Shown: positions 6,479-7,622 of the stretch, piece by piece | Layout of the letters: every line of letters starts with the position of its first letter | Numbering within the stretch: the stretch's first letter is position 1 | Source of the DNA: an uncultured Campylobacter sp. | Lineage (GTDB): Bacteria; Campylobacterota; Campylobacteria; Campylobacterales; Campylobacteraceae | Length of the DNA stretch: 7,622 nt | Direction of reading: 5' to 3' | NCBI RefSeq assembly: GCF_938017615.1 | Contig: NZ_CALIJA010000105.1 | Coordinates: forward strand, 1 to 7,622 | Program-made: the position numbers and the translations under genes | Notes under the pieces: model-generated | What the model saw: only the letters and a program-made list of their open reading frames with translations | Databases searched by the model: none | Told to the model about the DNA's origin: nothing

Positions 6479-7622
6479 GGCGCGCCTCAAGCCATAAAAT
6501 GAAATTTTCTACCAAATGAAACGAGCCGAAAACCAAATACTCCTCGTCCGCTCTAAGCTCGCCGCGAAACGGCGAATGCGGAATTTTAAGCGCGTCAAGC
6601 GCACGGGTTATCGCCTCTGCTGCCATTTCGCGATCCGCAACCTCGTAGTTAAAGATCTCCACGCGCTCTACCACGGGTGCTAAAGTCCGTAGCACCGCGG
6701 CTACGTCTTTATCGGCAAAGGCGTTATAAATCAGCACGATCTTTTTGCCTCCGTAGATTTCGGTAATTTCGCGGGCGACTTGCTGTGCCGCAAGCTCGTT
6801 GTGTCCGACATCCACGCGTAAATTCGGCGCCAAAACTTCCATCCTGCCGCATAAATTTAGAGGCGGCAGCTGTGAAATTTCAAATTTCAAATTTAAAAAT
6901 TTCATCGCGGCAAGCGCTAGGGCTAAATTTGAAATTTGAAATTTAGGCAGATTATTGTGCGCGCAAAACTCCGCGATCTGCGCTTGCTCGCTCTTGCTTA
7001 AAAGCTCTGCTGCAAACCTCAAATGAGTTCCTTTTTGCTCTGATATCTGCCGCGCGATACGAAGCGGAACCTCGCTCATCTCATCGCTTAAAATCGCTTC
7101 CTTATCCATCGTAATGAGCTTGGTGTGGGCGATCTGCTCTAGATTTTGTCCTAGCATACCCAAATGATCGGTGCCGATCGGCGTAAAAAGCGACAGCATG
7201 CGCCCAAAGCTCGACGTAGCGTCAAACTCGCCGCCCATCCCCGCCTCGATCACGCAGTAATCGCAATCCCTAAAAAGCACTGCCGCCGCAAGAGTGAGAT
7301 ACTCGAAATACGACAGGCTATCTTTAAACTCCGCGGGCAAGCTCTCTTGCAAAAACTCATGCGCGAAATCAAGCTCCTCATCCGTAGCATCGCGCCCTAG
7401 CGAAATGGGAGGCGAGCTTTGAGCGGATTTAAAATTTGATCCTAGCGGAGATTTAAAATTTTGCTCCGGCGAGAATTTTAAATTTTGCTCAGACGGCGAT
7501 TTGAGATCTTGAGAATTCCATAAATTTTGTATAGAAGCAGAATTTTGCGTATCGATCGAATTTCGCGCGATAAAATTCTGCTTGCTACAAAAATTTTGCG
7601 TGGTAGAAACACAGTTTTGCAG
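6471..7622 (-). CDS. folC: Folylpolyglutamate / dihydrofolate synthase FolC, 5' end off the right edge, with Gln-Asn repeat insertion
   Basis: FolC adds glutamate to dihydropteroate and/or to folates, using ATP, in the cytoplasm. The visible 383 residues lack the N-terminal P-loop (GTNGKGS type), which must lie outside the window. Clear family features are SYFEYLTL, VIEAGMGGEFDATSS (visible residues 124-138), PIGTDHLGMLG with the metal-binding DH (152-153), AHTK with the expected carbamylated Lys (168), then the C-terminal ligase domain with GRMEV, VDVGHNELAAQ, LIYNAFADKD and EYLVFGSFHLVENF. The frame is open to the edge; a TTG at 7352 is not the true start, because GRDATDEELDFAHEF just upstream still fits the family. 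Before that, visible residues 1-72 are a Gln-Asn-rich degenerate repeat that I do not know from other FolC proteins. Already as long as many complete FolC proteins, it must be enlarged. The stop overlaps the M23 gene by 8 bases. Confidence 0.93.
   Translation of the reverse strand: MQNCVSTTQNFCSKQNFIARNSIDTQNSASIQNLWNSQDLKSPSEQNLKFSPEQNFKSPLGSNFKSAQSSPPISLGRDATDEELDFAHEFLQESLPAEFKDSLSYFEYLTLAAAVLFRDCDYCVIEAGMGGEFDATSSFGRMLSLFTPIGTDHLGMLGQNLEQIAHTKLITMDKEAILSDEMSEVPLRIARQISEQKGTHLRFAAELLSKSEQAQIAEFCAHNNLPKFQISNLALALAAMKFLNLKFEISQLPPLNLCGRMEVLAPNLRVDVGHNELAAQQVAREITEIYGGKKIVLIYNAFADKDVAAVLRTLAPVVERVEIFNYEVADREMAAEAITRALDALKIPHSPFRGELRADEEYLVFGSFHLVENFILWLEARRG
6485..6488 (-). promoter_or_regulatory. 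Ribosome binding site choosing the GTG start of the M23 gene
   Basis: GAGG with a 6-base spacer precedes the GTG at 6478, within the last codons of folC. The arrangement TTGAGGCGCGCCGTGGCTAA makes the GTG a better start than the TTG at 6490 and indicates translational coupling to folC. Confidence 0.6.
6875..6944. repeat. 21-bp perfect inverted repeat within folC
   Basis: The left arm 6875-6895 and right arm 6924-6944 are exact reverse complements, built from AAATTTC and AAATTTG units, around a 28-base spacer. The arms are translated in the folC frame as KFQISNL and, in a shifted register, NLKFEIS. In mRNA this would be a long, AU-rich hairpin in the middle of the gene. Confidence 0.9.
7407..7622 (-). 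repeat. Gln-Asn-rich degenerate repeat inside folC
   Basis: In the folC frame this segment encodes about 72 residues with seven QN dipeptides (visible residues 2, 9, 15, 26, 32, 46 and 54), usually followed by F, L or S. The underlying DNA word is CAAAATTT or a close variant. The segment continues off the window, so its full size is unknown. Confidence 0.75.
7419..7490 (-). repeat. Three 24-bp tandem units within the folC insertion
   Basis: In the folC frame, EQNLKFSP, EQNFKSPL and GSNFKSAQ follow each other directly, each 8 codons long, with decreasing identity. At DNA level each carries (C)AAAATTTAAA or AAATTTTAAA followed by a T/C-rich TC(T/C/G) stretch. This is a short in-frame tandem repeat, so its copy number could vary without breaking the gene. 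Confidence 0.75.

Noticed and set aside
7350..7352. TTG as the start of FolC
   Set aside because: The frame is open upstream to the window edge and the residues just before it (GRDATDEELDFAHEF) still fit FolC. A start here would remove the ATP-binding domain.
1..7622. CRISPR, tRNA, rRNA, insertion sequence or new defence system
   Set aside because: I found no regularly spaced identical repeats, no cloverleaf or rRNA-like sequence, no transposase frame and no nuclease or toxin cassette on either strand. All length is explained by six minus-strand genes.

Overview
The window looks like a Campylobacter chromosome, most likely one of the higher-GC, oral-type species (C. gracilis, C. showae, C. 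rectus and similar). This rests on the proteins I recognise (a Campylobacterota-style Mfd, a Helicobacter-type MagIII glycosylase, the folC / M23 peptidase / mfd gene order) and on the constant AAATTT and TTTAAATTT words set in otherwise GC-rich codons. The species is a guess. All six genes lie on the minus strand, so transcription runs from high to low coordinates, and they are packed almost without gaps, like one long operon.

In transcription order: (1) folC, whose N-terminal part including the P-loop lies beyond the right edge, and whose visible start is an odd Gln-Asn-rich repeat; (2) a membrane-anchored M23 (LytM-type) endopeptidase; (3) mfd, the transcription-repair coupling factor; (4) a DUF815-type AAA+ ATPase with an unusual N-terminal extension; (5) after a 118-base gap, a MagIII-like 3-methyladenine DNA glycosylase; (6) starting 2 bases further on, an AT-rich multi-spanning membrane protein of GT-C glycosyltransferase character that runs off the left edge. 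The last gene fills bases 2-838, which might otherwise pass for a non-coding stretch.

The functional themes are folate metabolism, peptidoglycan remodelling and cell shape, and DNA repair (mfd plus a base-excision glycosylase). In Helicobacter pylori and C. jejuni, as I remember those maps, a bactofilin gene (ccmA) sits between the M23 gene and mfd. Here the M23 stop and the mfd start share a base, so the bactofilin is absent from its usual place.

I see no complete new defence or mobile system, and no tRNA, rRNA, CRISPR array or insertion sequence. The points most worth a second look are the repeat insertion in FolC, the missing bactofilin, the compositionally foreign membrane gene coupled to core genes, and two AAATTT-based inverted repeats inside coding sequence.
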